The notes below the pieces were generated by a model. That model saw nothing but the letters and a program-made list of their open reading frames with translations. It searched no databases and had not been told where the DNA came from. The translations under genes and the position numbers were made by a program. Shown piece by piece: positions 7,387 through 17,031 of a stretch of 64,000 bases of DNA (position 1 is its first letter; each line of letters starts with the position of its first letter). The DNA comes from Marinobacter pelagius (GTDB lineage: Bacteria; Pseudomonadota; Gammaproteobacteria; Pseudomonadales; Oleiphilaceae): NCBI RefSeq assembly GCF_900114925.1, contig NZ_FOUR01000010.1, positions 55,093 through 119,092 of the forward strand, written 5' to 3'.

Positions 7387-10300
7387 CTAAGTTTTCGCAC
7401 ATTGGACTCTGGTCAACTTGCCCTCTGCTTTGATTAGGGCATCACCTTTTCCGTTTAAAGTTTCCGCACCGGTCTCGTCAATAATCACCCGGCTTTCTGT
7501 GGCACTTTTAACCCTCAAGGCAAGCTGTGCTGGTAGGTTAGAGCGCAGGTTGGTGCTGATTACCTCAGCACTGGGTTTCTGCGTGGCAATAATCACATGA
7601 ATACCCGCCGCACGAGCTTTTTGCGCTAATCGCTTGAGGTATGCCTCAATTTGCTTTTTCATTTCTTTTTCAGAAGTGAGATCGGCATACTCATCGAGCA
7701 CAACGACCCACCATGGAATTCTCTGGTCCGGGTCAACTTTCGCGTTATATTCAGGAAGCGATCTGGTTTTCTGCTCCTTGAGCTTCTCATAACGGCGCTG
7801 CATTTCCTCTACTGCGCTCTCTAGCAATTCAAGCGCATCTGAGTCATCCCAACCAATCGCGCCTTCAAGGTAGCTGCTCTCTTCATACTGACTTAGCTCT
7901 GTGCCTTTAGGGTCGACCAGCATGAGCCTCAATTCATCTGGACTGTAATAGTGAATTAGGCCATCAAGAATAGTGTTTAGGGCCTCAGATTTTCCGCTTC
8001 CCGTTGTACCGCCTATGAGAAGATGGGGAGAGTTCGAGGAGGAAAAGTTAAGATCTACAATTTGCCCGTAACCATCCTCTCCGAGCGGAGCAGCAAGCTC
8101 ATTGCTAGGTCGAGTCCATCTCTTCCACATGTCGGTCGCGTCAACGTAGTAGCGATCAGCTTGGCTCTTTGGTACGTCGATTGTCACATAGCCCTGATGG
8201 TTCCCAAATCGGATGTTCTGGTCTTGATCAAGTGTTAAAGCCAATTTCAAAACATCGGCTTTTTCTGACAGCCTCCGGGGATCTACCGCTTTGCCGGGTT
8301 TAACTCGATAAAGGATCGATGCAGGGCCCTCGATAAAGCGCATTGACGGGTCTTCAGGCTGCTGAACAGATACCCCGAATTCGCCAAATTTATCCAGAAC
8401 CTTTTGGTATCGTTTAATTAAGTCTGCCTCACTGAGTTTTCCTCGGGGAGGGGGGGCGCCCTCATCAGCTTCGTTGGGCACCGAAGAAAGAACGCTTTCT
8501 GGCGGTTTATCTGATTCAGAGGGTACTAAAGGACCTGAAGACTCCTTGGTAGTTGGGTGCTGCTCCGTCTGAATGAACGTGGAGGTTTCGCCGGCTATCA
8601 AATCATGCACTTGGTTTTTATACGATTTGATGACTTGTATCGCCCCATCGCGCTCGTAGTCACCCTGAAGCTGTCCTTCCTCGCTATAACAACATATGGA
8701 ATAGAGACCGGAGATGGATCTAAGCCTGTAATCCCCATTTCTGAAATCATTCCTCATCTTTTCCGGCAGGCGGTATTTGTCATCAGCAACTTCGTTTATG
8801 GCCATCCCATAGTACGCCCTTGCTTCTGGGTTCACGTTTTCCATGGCCGCCAGCAAGTGCTCTCGCCACAACCGGGCGTCGACAGCTTCTGTTTGATCGT
8901 CGTTAAAGTCGATTATCGATTTGAACAAATCCAATGAAGAATTAACTTGATCAATGCCGTGGTGGTCATAGGCGAGTCGGAATTTTCCTTCGACAATCAT
9001 TACATCCACCTGTAACTCATCGCCCACTCGCTCCAGAGTAATTTTACAGAGGTCCGCCCTAGTTGAGCTGCTTCCGTTAAACCACTCAAGATGTTCATCC
9101 AAAGAAATCCACACAGTGACGCCATCATGGGGCTTTTCAGGATTATGCGCATCGGCTAGGTGCATGGCGATCATTAGGCCTAGAATTTCTTCCGTGACCC
9201 TTGAGATCCCCATAGCTTGGAGTACCAATCGCGGGGAAATCTTCCGCGTTTCATCGTAAATCTTCTCGGCAAGTTGGCCCAGTTGCTCTGTGGACATGCC
9301 GCTATGATGCCCAATCTTCTCAAGCTTTCTCTTCAACCGATGGATAATAAGCTTCTTCCCAGAATTGGATGACACGATCAGAGTGTATAGTCCGCTGGTT
9401 CCAACATTCTCGCGCACGGTTAGAACATCCGGTTGAGGTTCCAGGCTTTCTACCTGCTCACGTGAAATATATCGTTCGAGAAGGACAACCCAATGGGCCA
9501 CTTCATGAAGCTGCTCGTAAAGTTTCGCGGAGTTTTGGAACCCAATCTTTAATTCGATAAAGTCAGTGTTGTCCGGCTGCTGTTTAGAGACCGGGCCTAA
9601 ACGTGCGTGTCTGACAGACAGTGTTGACCAGTTGTTTAAAAGCTGATCAGAGGCTCGTGGAATCATTGATACTGCAATCTCGCCACCTTTGTGGCCACCG
9701 TATACACTGCTGGGTGGGTCGAGTAGTGAATCGAATTTACCCTCTCTTTCACCGCTAGGCTCAGTATTATGTTGAATGTTCAGTTCATCTCGCTGGAGAC
9801 CTGGAACGAGCGCTATGTCGAATTGCTGTTTCAACACGTTTTCGCTGAGGGCGTCATCGGGGCCGAACTCATGCAAGCGAAGCTGCAGTGGTGGAAATAG
9901 CTTTCCTCCCTCATTGATACGATTTTCGGTTGGTAGCTTTTCGAAATGAGCGATCACTTCTTCCCAAATATCGAGCGGAGCAAGAACATGAATCGTTATC
10001 CTGGCGTTTTTGAACTCATTCCTGCGTATCTCTTTAATGAGTTCTGCAGCGAGTCGTCCTCCTCTATGGATAATCAGTAGGAGTTTAAGTCCGTCCTGTT
10101 TGTAAGGATGTGCTTCCAAATAGGCTCGAACTTGGCTTCCCATTTCGGAAATTGATGGAAAATCCAGTATCCCGCCTTGGCTGGTTCTTTCTCTATTTCT
10201 CTGAGAAAACTCTTCACACCACCCCTGCTCTCCAGAGGCAAATAACAGTGTTCGGTCAGAGGTGACAGCGATGGGTGGCTGTTGATGGGGAGAGAGGCTT

Positions 10301-12405
10301 GATAGCCATCGCAGGTATAACTTATCGTTTTTCTCATTGAGCTTAAGTTGATTGGCTAGTGCATAAGTTGCATTTTTATCAGATACCGCCAGGTAATCTG
10401 CGATCCATCTCAACCTAGTCGGATGGCTTGGTAGCATTAAGACTCGGGATGGACCATTGATTTCTAAGAAATCTCGGGTCAATAAAAACTCAAGAGTCGT
10501 ATCAACCTTTCCGTCTGGGACGCATTGGACTTTTGCTCGTTCCAAAGTGCCATTCCAGCTGTCTAGATACTCGTTGATCGAATCGACAGCTAAACCCTTT
10601 GATTTGGACAATGAACTGAATACTTGGCTCTGATCCGCGAGCTCAGACAATGGTGCGCTGGTCAGAATCTCTTGTCGGTCCTCGGGAACCGAATAGTCTT
10701 TGAGTGATAAAGTCCGATTGCAAACATTAGATAACCACTCGTCCTGATCTGTGTCCGCAGGAATCTTCAAGCTGTCGTAGAAGTCTTGATTTGATTGCTC
10801 TGAAACCTTTATCCAAAACAGAGCAAAGAAAGGGTAGTCGTCCGGCAGCCATTCATAATTGCTGGAAATCTCCAACTCGGTTCCAGTAGCTATGTCGACT
10901 AAGGCGAACTCGACAGGGACGGGGTTCCATTCGATGTAAATTTCACCCTCTTCCTCCGGGATATCCTTTCGGTATTCCGAGGGGATCTTGGGATTCAAAA
11001 AGCTATCATCGACATGGAGTTCAAAACCACCAGGGTTGAGTAAAGAATTGTCCGAGACGGATTGCAGCGTTGCTCCGTATAGGAAAGCAAAAAGCCCGAC
11101 AGAAGGAGATGTCTCATGGCCGTTTCTTCCTAATCGAACTTCGATCCTGCAAGGAGTATCGTGATCTATGGAAGCGTGGAAGTCTCTGGCCACTTCCGCT
11201 AGCTGGATAAGCGGGTTAAAAAAACGCTCGGGGGTAGGAGACGCATCCTTTTCCACCATGCGCCTAGTCTGTTTCGAAAGGAGGTCGATTAGAGGCAGTC
11301 CCGAATCAGCATTGTCGGCATCCAAAAGAGTTTGTGCCTGCTCCTGAGCCCGCTTATTCAAGCCATCCTTGACGTTTAGGTCAAGGAACTCGTCAACACG
11401 ACCCAGGTCTGCATCTTCAATCTCTTTCTCTACACGATCACCCAATGCCAGTCCTTTAACATCTTTGGCGAAAAGTTGTTCAAAAATCTGAAATGGGATT
11501 AGTGCTCTGACTTGGGGGGATCGGTGGGTGCTATATTCTATACAGAGTTTCTTCCATTTTTCCTGTTCGCTCGGCGAGTATTCTTCGCCCTCCACATTTC
11601 GGAATTTTATCTTGGCGCAGATTTTGGCTACTTCATCTGCTTCAATATCAGAACTGTTCGTTGTGACCAACTCTGCGTAAGAGAGATTTAACTCAAGTCG
11701 TCTGGAAGTGCGAATTTCAGATCCTTCCCTCCGCCACAATGCATCTGGGAAAAGCCCCAGATGTGTTATATTCTCGCCAATCAATTCTTCTTGTTGCTCT
11801 GCGGTTAGGCTCTCTTGCCTCGAGTGGTATGCCTCACAACTCGCGAGTGCAAACTTAATAAAATTCCGAACTGGAACCTGCGTCTTTCCTGGATGGATAT
11901 GGTTAAGAACCTCTAGTAAAAGGTTGCTAAAAAAACTTGGAACTTTCGAACCGTCACTCGAAACGATATTCCAGCATCGGCCAACTATTGTTTCGGGAAC
12001 GTTAAATTCGAAGTCATCGAAAAAGCCGTCTAGGAAGTTTCGATCCTGAAGAGTAAAGATGTTCTTTAAACCTTGCTCATCACTCTCAGTTTTTGTCTCA
12101 AGGTATACGAGCCCCTTCTCATTGTTATTCCTGTACCAAGTTATTGAACGGTCTTTCTCTGCCTTGTACTCACTCGGATAGTCATCATCCGAGTCCCCAG
12201 CAATTATGACTTTGACATCTTGTAAGTCGTGAGCGGGCGATTCTTTTGACCAAACGTCGATTAGCTTCAGTATTTCCTGTTTTTGTAGGTTTTTTACTCG
12301 GAAGCAGTTCCGAGCTGATCCTTCGATATCTTTACCAAATGAGGTGGCAACTATAGAAAATACAGTTTCAGCGATGACTTGGTTGCACTTCTCAAAAAAT
12401 GTCAC
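7387..12405 (-). CDS. DptH-like giant protein with FtsK-type ATPase
   Basis: This 1672-residue protein is the last gene of a coupled three-gene operon. Its C terminus is an FtsK/SpoIIIE-type motor: Walker A Gly-Thr-Thr-Gly-Ser-Gly-Lys-Ser at about 1466-1473, Walker B Val-Val-Leu-Asp-Glu-Tyr-Ala-Asp near 1570, then Ala-Thr-Gln-Lys-Pro-Ser. Residues 1116-1141 have Arg-Ala-Asp-Leu followed by Val-Glu-Gly-Lys, which fits a PD-(D/E)XK nuclease core (Asp1118, Glu1139, Lys1141). The first 1100 residues are unassigned. Size, gene order and the motor match DptH, the phosphorothioation-dependent restriction protein, but the homology is not verified. It starts with GTG overlapping the upstream stop (GTGA). 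Confidence 0.6.
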   Translation of the reverse strand: MTFFEKCNQVIAETVFSIVATSFGKDIEGSARNCFRVKNLQKQEILKLIDVWSKESPAHDLQDVKVIIAGDSDDDYPSEYKAEKDRSITWYRNNNEKGLVYLETKTESDEQGLKNIFTLQDRNFLDGFFDDFEFNVPETIVGRCWNIVSSDGSKVPSFFSNLLLEVLNHIHPGKTQVPVRNFIKFALASCEAYHSRQESLTAEQQEELIGENITHLGLFPDALWRREGSEIRTSRRLELNLSYAELVTTNSSDIEADEVAKICAKIKFRNVEGEEYSPSEQEKWKKLCIEYSTHRSPQVRALIPFQIFEQLFAKDVKGLALGDRVEKEIEDADLGRVDEFLDLNVKDGLNKRAQEQAQTLLDADNADSGLPLIDLLSKQTRRMVEKDASPTPERFFNPLIQLAEVARDFHASIDHDTPCRIEVRLGRNGHETSPSVGLFAFLYGATLQSVSDNSLLNPGGFELHVDDSFLNPKIPSEYRKDIPEEEGEIYIEWNPVPVEFALVDIATGTELEISSNYEWLPDDYPFFALFWIKVSEQSNQDFYDSLKIPADTDQDEWLSNVCNRTLSLKDYSVPEDRQEILTSAPLSELADQSQVFSSLSKSKGLAVDSINEYLDSWNGTLERAKVQCVPDGKVDTTLEFLLTRDFLEINGPSRVLMLPSHPTRLRWIADYLAVSDKNATYALANQLKLNEKNDKLYLRWLSSLSPHQQPPIAVTSDRTLLFASGEQGWCEEFSQRNRERTSQGGILDFPSISEMGSQVRAYLEAHPYKQDGLKLLLIIHRGGRLAAELIKEIRRNEFKNARITIHVLAPLDIWEEVIAHFEKLPTENRINEGGKLFPPLQLRLHEFGPDDALSENVLKQQFDIALVPGLQRDELNIQHNTEPSGEREGKFDSLLDPPSSVYGGHKGGEIAVSMIPRASDQLLNNWSTLSVRHARLGPVSKQQPDNTDFIELKIGFQNSAKLYEQLHEVAHWVVLLERYISREQVESLEPQPDVLTVRENVGTSGLYTLIVSSNSGKKLIIHRLKRKLEKIGHHSGMSTEQLGQLAEKIYDETRKISPRLVLQAMGISRVTEEILGLMIAMHLADAHNPEKPHDGVTVWISLDEHLEWFNGSSSTRADLCKITLERVGDELQVDVMIVEGKFRLAYDHHGIDQVNSSLDLFKSIIDFNDDQTEAVDARLWREHLLAAMENVNPEARAYYGMAINEVADDKYRLPEKMRNDFRNGDYRLRSISGLYSICCYSEEGQLQGDYERDGAIQVIKSYKNQVHDLIAGETSTFIQTEQHPTTKESSGPLVPSESDKPPESVLSSVPNEADEGAPPPRGKLSEADLIKRYQKVLDKFGEFGVSVQQPEDPSMRFIEGPASILYRVKPGKAVDPRRLSEKADVLKLALTLDQDQNIRFGNHQGYVTIDVPKSQADRYYVDATDMWKRWTRPSNELAAPLGEDGYGQIVDLNFSSSNSPHLLIGGTTGSGKSEALNTILDGLIHYYSPDELRLMLVDPKGTELSQYEESSYLEGAIGWDDSDALELLESAVEEMQRRYEKLKEQKTRSLPEYNAKVDPDQRIPWWVVVLDEYADLTSEKEMKKQIEAYLKRLAQKARAAGIHVIIATQKPSAEVISTNLRSNLPAQLALRVKSATESRVIIDETGAETLNGKGDALIKAEGKLTRVQCAKT

Positions 12406-13697
12406 AAAAGACCTCCAGTTCCAACCATCCTTGTGGTATCAGAGTATTCTGTCAAAAGGCCCGCGGCTCGCATCTGAACAGCTAGGGAGTTTTCATTATC
12501 TTCGAAGACGCTGGCGTCGAATGATTCTAGTAAATTATGCTTTTGTGCAGCTGCTCGACCGATAACCAGTCTACATCTGTCATATAACCAGTCGTCTACA
12601 AACTGCTCGAAGGGCATTTCGGATGTGCCCTTAATCCCTGCTAAAACCAGTGTTTCTGCAAGCTCCAATCCAAGTATGAAGTGCCGGCGACCTCGCCATG
12701 CATTTAACAGTTTTATCGTGGCTGCAGAGGCCCAGAAGAATCCTCGTAGTTTGGTGCGCTGTTTTGGCTTTAGCTCCGCGCCATCTGCGGCCTTTTCCGC
12801 AGCACCGAGGATGAGTGCTTCCATGTCTTTAAGGCAGCGTTGCGAGGCCCGCCTTAACTGTGCGTGGCAAGAGTTGCAGTCACATATAAGCGCTGATGGA
12901 GGGGTGCCAAGATAGTCGCTTGCCCTAGAATGTTGAATTAAGATTAGCCAGAAGGCTATCCAGCTCATGAGGGCTTTGATTCTTGCTACAGCTGACAGTT
13001 CTGCATGTCCAAGGATATTCGCTACACCGTCCCTCAATAATTCTTCTTTTTCGTCACCTTTTAGCTCACTCTCAGACTCCAGCCTGTCTTCTACCGCTTC
13101 TGAGTCGCTATAACCCTTTGCGAGTAATGTCTCCGCAAGCTTCTCCAGAGCGCTTTCATCATTATCCGAATATAAGTCGGAAAAGCCCTGCCGTATTTTT
13201 TCAAGTCGCGCTGAGTCTGGATCACTTCTCAAAATATGAAAGGCAAGAGCTCCACCACCTCGTAAATAGCGACGCTCAATCTTTATCCGGCCTGCCCTTT
13301 TACGCGCGTCCCAGTGAATTAAGGACTTAGTAAATGGGAAAAAGTGTGCGCGATCCCAGCCTGGTGATTTACTTGTACTCGGTATTGGGAGTTGGAGGCT
13401 CGATAGCAAGTGGCGTACTGCTTCCTCAGTGTGAATGTCATAAAGAACTTCATTTTTCTCTATCGTGTTTGCAAAACCATCATCCCAAACTAATCTTCTT
13501 GCAAAATCGTGAGACCTTCTTCTTATCTTAATAAAGTCGTCATCTGGTAACAGTGATTTGGCCTCAGTGCCAAATACTAAGTTAAGAAGTTCTAGCCCTG
13601 GGTATAGTCCTGCACCATCGTAGTCAAGGACGCCCCCAAATATTGTTCTGGACAGTGAAGGTGCAGTAACCTCTTCACTTTTTCTATCTACTGACAT
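12402..13697 (-). CDS. DptG-like middle protein of the restriction-type operon
   Basis: This 431-residue protein has no recognised domain. It is mostly helical, with a hydrophobic stretch near residues 243-256. A cysteine cluster is at 272, 274, 277 and 288 and could bind a metal. Its start shares one base with the stop of the upstream gene (TAATG), and its stop overlaps the next start (GTGA), so all three proteins are made together. The length is close to that of DptG, and position between an ATPase and an FtsK-type giant fits DptFGH. The assignment rests on context and length more than on sequence. Confidence 0.5.
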   Translation of the reverse strand: MSVDRKSEEVTAPSLSRTIFGGVLDYDGAGLYPGLELLNLVFGTEAKSLLPDDDFIKIRRRSHDFARRLVWDDGFANTIEKNEVLYDIHTEEAVRHLLSSLQLPIPSTSKSPGWDRAHFFPFTKSLIHWDARKRAGRIKIERRYLRGGGALAFHILRSDPDSARLEKIRQGFSDLYSDNDESALEKLAETLLAKGYSDSEAVEDRLESESELKGDEKEELLRDGVANILGHAELSAVARIKALMSWIAFWLILIQHSRASDYLGTPPSALICDCNSCHAQLRRASQRCLKDMEALILGAAEKAADGAELKPKQRTKLRGFFWASAATIKLLNAWRGRRHFILGLELAETLVLAGIKGTSEMPFEQFVDDWLYDRCRLVIGRAAAQKHNLLESFDASVFEDNENSLAVQMRAAGLLTEYSDTTRMVGTGGLL

Positions 13698-15589
13698 TAG
13701 AGGCTACCCCCAACCTGTATAACTCCTTCATCGATCGACACAGAATGTAGTTTGCCGTGAATAAAAAGAGATATGTTTCCGTCTTCTGAAACTTGATGGC
13801 GTGCGAGACTTCCGAGGAAGGTTTTTATTCTTCTAAGGTCGTGTGCATAGAATTCTTCAGCAATATAACCAGATCCAGCTCGTGCAATACAGTCAAAAAC
13901 CATGAGGTTGATAGGGAAGTCCATTGGGCCTTTATCTTTATCTAGAACTCTGAGGACGATGTGTCTATCAAGCCAGTCAACCGTTGAGCTAATCTGCCAG
14001 CGTTCTTTTTCGGGATCGATGTCCCATGCGTCGCGCATAGGAAGTATTTTGATCGAAGTAGTCGGTATACTCCTCGCAATTATCGCTGAGTGGTTGCCTG
14101 CGTTTGCGAAAGAAGGGTCAACAATTTGTAGCATTGTTTCCCTCGCGCCTAGCTGCAAACCTTGAATTGTATGTAACCCAGCAACAATCCGGTTTTTGAG
14201 TGATCTCATTTGTGTTGCAGGCATTTGTCCCTTAAAGACTTTTAGAAAGTCGTCGCCATATTCAAAGCCTAGTTTTTGCATTACGTTTTCGCTGGGATCT
14301 TCGAAAAAGAATTTCCGTCGCAAAGAACGGACTACATCCTGCACAAATACTGCTTCGTTGATGCGTTCCTTCCGGTTTCTCGGATTGCCTATTACTTCGT
14401 CGATGCCATTCGCGGCGTCAACATCGATAGAGCTGCCAGCGCCACGGTATACAAATTGCAGGTCTGGTAAGTGGTCATCAAAAATGCCCTGATCATTCAG
14501 GAGCATCTCATCTATTTCTCTGATCGATCTCTGGCCTGGATCGAGCTTCGAGAAATCAGCAAGAACAGGAATTTTTTTCAGCTTGTCGGAATTTAATTCT
14601 GGAGGGGGGGCAAACATACTGTTGTAAAACGTGTATTTGCTTTGCCAGCCTCGTTTGCGATTGCTTAACTTTTGATGAACATTCTCACAGCTTAAGCCAC
14701 CAGTAAGTAGGTAGGCGATGGCCATGAGTATTTCGCGAATCGTTACTACTGAGCCGAGGCGCTCAACTGTCGCAAAAAGTGTGTCAATGCGGCTGAGGCG
14801 AATTGTAGCTTGGTTTGAGGAGCTGGCTGAGAGCTGCTGTCTGTTGAATAGGATTGGACAGAAATCGCGGCTATCGCAGTGTTGGCAAACACTCCAACGC
14901 TTTCCATCCACCCATGAACGAATGGCTAGGTTGACTAAGCTATTCTGATGATCCGAAGCTACAGACTGGTAGTTCAGGTTGACGATATGGACTTGGCCGT
15001 CACTTGAGGCTAGTCCGTCAACGAAAGAGTCTCTAAACCTTTCCAGAAGGTTTTGACTGCCGGGGAGCTCTTTACCATATTCAAGTACTGCTCGAAGTCG
15101 GCCCTCATTGGCGCAGATTATGCTCACAGTATCAGACCCCGCTTCCACCTCAATTTGTTCTGAGGCAACACCTACTGTCATCTCAGAAAAATCTTTATAA
15201 ATCCTGAGCGGGATTCTGCCGGTATTTTCTCCTATTAGTGCGCTTCCATCGCAGAGCTCATTAATCTTCTGTCTCGCATCTTCCTGGGAATAGCCAAAAT
15301 GTTTTTCAAGCAGTCTTCGACAGAGATGGGTTTTGCCGTGGCCCGCATCTCCAGTCAGTATGATTAACTTTGCGCCGGAGCTGATGGCGCCCTCAAGATA
15401 ATCAAGTGCTTCTGTTTTAAGGTTGAGCGCGTCGTCGGTGCTCTGGTACTCCTCGTAGATTTGGTCGTGAGAAGGGCTGAAAGGAAGGTATCGATGCAGG
15501 CGATTCACGTGTCCATTTATTTCTTTCGCCATTCTTTGTAGCTCCTGGTTCGCAGAATCCGTAAGGCGATTTACTACGCTTGGGATCAC
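13697..15589 (-). CDS. DptF-like P-loop ATPase
   Basis: The first gene of the operon encodes a 630-residue ATPase with Walker A Gly-Asp-Ala-Gly-His-Gly-Lys-Thr at residues 80-87. An Ile-Ile-Cys-Ala-Asn-Glu-Gly stretch at 157-163 looks like a sensor strand. Three cysteines at 235, 238 and 244 (Cys-x2-Cys-x5-Cys) could bind metal. The start is GTG 15589 with GGGA about 8 bases upstream; the next Met is residue 20. DptF proteins also have an N-terminal P-loop, although usually somewhat shorter. No dndA-E or ssp modification genes are visible in this window, so the trigger of this system is unknown. Confidence 0.55.
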   Translation of the reverse strand: MIPSVVNRLTDSANQELQRMAKEINGHVNRLHRYLPFSPSHDQIYEEYQSTDDALNLKTEALDYLEGAISSGAKLIILTGDAGHGKTHLCRRLLEKHFGYSQEDARQKINELCDGSALIGENTGRIPLRIYKDFSEMTVGVASEQIEVEAGSDTVSIICANEGRLRAVLEYGKELPGSQNLLERFRDSFVDGLASSDGQVHIVNLNYQSVASDHQNSLVNLAIRSWVDGKRWSVCQHCDSRDFCPILFNRQQLSASSSNQATIRLSRIDTLFATVERLGSVVTIREILMAIAYLLTGGLSCENVHQKLSNRKRGWQSKYTFYNSMFAPPPELNSDKLKKIPVLADFSKLDPGQRSIREIDEMLLNDQGIFDDHLPDLQFVYRGAGSSIDVDAANGIDEVIGNPRNRKERINEAVFVQDVVRSLRRKFFFEDPSENVMQKLGFEYGDDFLKVFKGQMPATQMRSLKNRIVAGLHTIQGLQLGARETMLQIVDPSFANAGNHSAIIARSIPTTSIKILPMRDAWDIDPEKERWQISSTVDWLDRHIVLRVLDKDKGPMDFPINLMVFDCIARAGSGYIAEEFYAHDLRRIKTFLGSLARHQVSEDGNISLFIHGKLHSVSIDEGVIQVGGSL

Positions 15590-16215
15590 TTAGTCCCTAA
15601 TAACTCTAGTAATTTAGCACACTACTTACTGTCTCGACACTCGTCATACCCGAGTGATGCACAGTTGTTAGGGGTGCAGTTCCTGCGGCTAGAGAGGTTC
15701 TATCGTGTGGGCGTCCCAGTGAGGTGTGCACGTCGAAGCGGTGAGGTATTACCGTCGAAATAGGACTCGCAGAAATAGAGCGGCTAGAGCCCGTATGACT
15801 CCAGGTGCTAGAAATTCAGGACAACCTCGTTAGCCAGTTCTTACACTAAATCTGCGTTTTCTCAGCTTGATGCAATGACCTGTCCCCAGTATTTAATCCA
15901 ACTGTTCCCTAGTAATGTCCGGTGATGACCCTGAAGTTGTGGCGTCAAAGAAATTTTGAAGATAAGCCCGAACCGCGCTCAGCGATCCCCGCGGAAGGCA
16001 GATTCTTTGAGTAAGGACCCAAAGACGACTGGTTAAGATCGAGGACGAGGGCAACGCCAGTTTCCTAATGGCGCATGGAGGAGTTCAGCGGTCATTTCCG
16101 ATTTGGGTTCTGCCAACGCAGTGAGTCAGTTGATTGGTTTTGCGCTATGATAGGTGTAAAGTGCGGTGTAAAGTGACACCGGTAAAAGGTTATAGCTATC
16201 TTGAGGGCGAATATA
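15590..16215. other. Divergent intergenic region between two defence operons
   Basis: About 626 bases separate the starts of two divergent operons. I find no convincing gene. It should hold both promoters. It contains a 13-base sequence (15997-16009) that recurs at 18670-18682, and a 12-base tandem repeat at 16153-16175 just ahead of the right-hand operon. Confidence 0.5.
16153..16175 (+). promoter_or_regulatory. Tandem 11-base direct repeat, possible operator
   Basis: GGTGTAAAGTG occurs at 16153-16163 and again at 16165-16175, one helical turn apart (period 12). It lies about 40-60 bases before the ATG at 16216, where a promoter or operator is expected. The second gene of the operon encodes a helix-turn-helix protein that could bind here; this is inference. 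Confidence 0.4.
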
Positions 16216-17031
16216 ATGGGAGAAAACTATCGAAGAGGGGAGGTTAAGAATGCTCCTCTTATTTACGTATTCGCTATGATAAGAATACAAGATATCAAGT
16301 CCTACGCGCGATACATGTCGGAAGTCCAAGAGATTTTGCGCGATAAGTTGCCAAACTACTATGAACAGAAAAGCAACGATAGGAATATCCAGATTAATCA
16401 GGATGGAACTATTAATACCATTACCAACGATAGTGTGAATTTTTATTTTTCTGACTTGGATAATAAAAAAGGCGTAATGGTTAAAGATGACCGAATAGTT
16501 TTGCATAGCACCGTTTATTCGAGGTTCGCCGATTTTCGTGAATTTTTCGAGCCGATTGTTGAAGAAATAAAAAGAGCTATGAAAGTTTCCTATTATCGGG
16601 GTACTGGGATTCGTTACGTTGATCACGTTAAGCCAATAGGTGGTACTGGGATAGATCAGATAGTTTCTGATGAGCGCTTTTTGCCAAAGGTTTTTGGTGC
16701 AAATGAAGTTGTTAATGCTAACGAGCAAAGTCAAATTGAGTTATATAACACTACAAAGTTCGGTAATTTAATAGTCAGGGGAACTTATTTAAAGAAGCAG
16801 CCACCTGTTCATCCGTCGATATTGAATAGCTTTTCTGTGATAGGTGGTGATCAGCCGGTTGACAATACCTTGGTGATAGATACTGATCACGTTGATGATG
16901 AGCAGCAAAAGCTGAAAGATTTTGATGTTTCTAAAGTTTTTGATCATATCGACGAGCTTCATGAAGTTTGTCACAACGTTTTCGAAGAGACAGTAAATAT
17001 AAAAATACTGGAATCTGCCCATGATGACTAA
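16216..17031 (+). CDS. TIGR04255-like protein of unknown function
   Basis: This 271-residue protein looks like the TIGR04255 family, a sporadically distributed group of unknown function found in mobile and defence regions. The matching pattern is an N-terminal Asn-Ala-Pro-Leu-Ile-Tyr-Val strand, a central Phe-x-Asp ... His-Ser-Thr-Val-Tyr region, and Tyr-x-Gly-Thr-Gly-Ile-Arg-Tyr-Val-Asp. There is no signal peptide or membrane segment. The start is ATG 16216 with GAGGG 9 bases upstream. It is clearly more AT-rich than the host genes. Its end overlaps the next gene by 11 bases. A defence role is inferred only from neighbours. Confidence 0.65.
   Translation: MGENYRRGEVKNAPLIYVFAMIRIQDIKSYARYMSEVQEILRDKLPNYYEQKSNDRNIQINQDGTINTITNDSVNFYFSDLDNKKGVMVKDDRIVLHSTVYSRFADFREFFEPIVEEIKRAMKVSYYRGTGIRYVDHVKPIGGTGIDQIVSDERFLPKVFGANEVVNANEQSQIELYNTTKFGNLIVRGTYLKKQPPVHPSILNSFSVIGGDQPVDNTLVIDTDHVDDEQQKLKDFDVSKVFDHIDELHEVCHNVFEETVNIKILESAHDD

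Noticed and set aside
16126..16734. A 202-residue minus-strand frame over the TIGR04255-like gene
   Set aside because: It is antisense to a gene with a good start and coupled neighbours, and its composition (Asn, Ile, Tyr, Ser) reflects AT-rich antisense reading.
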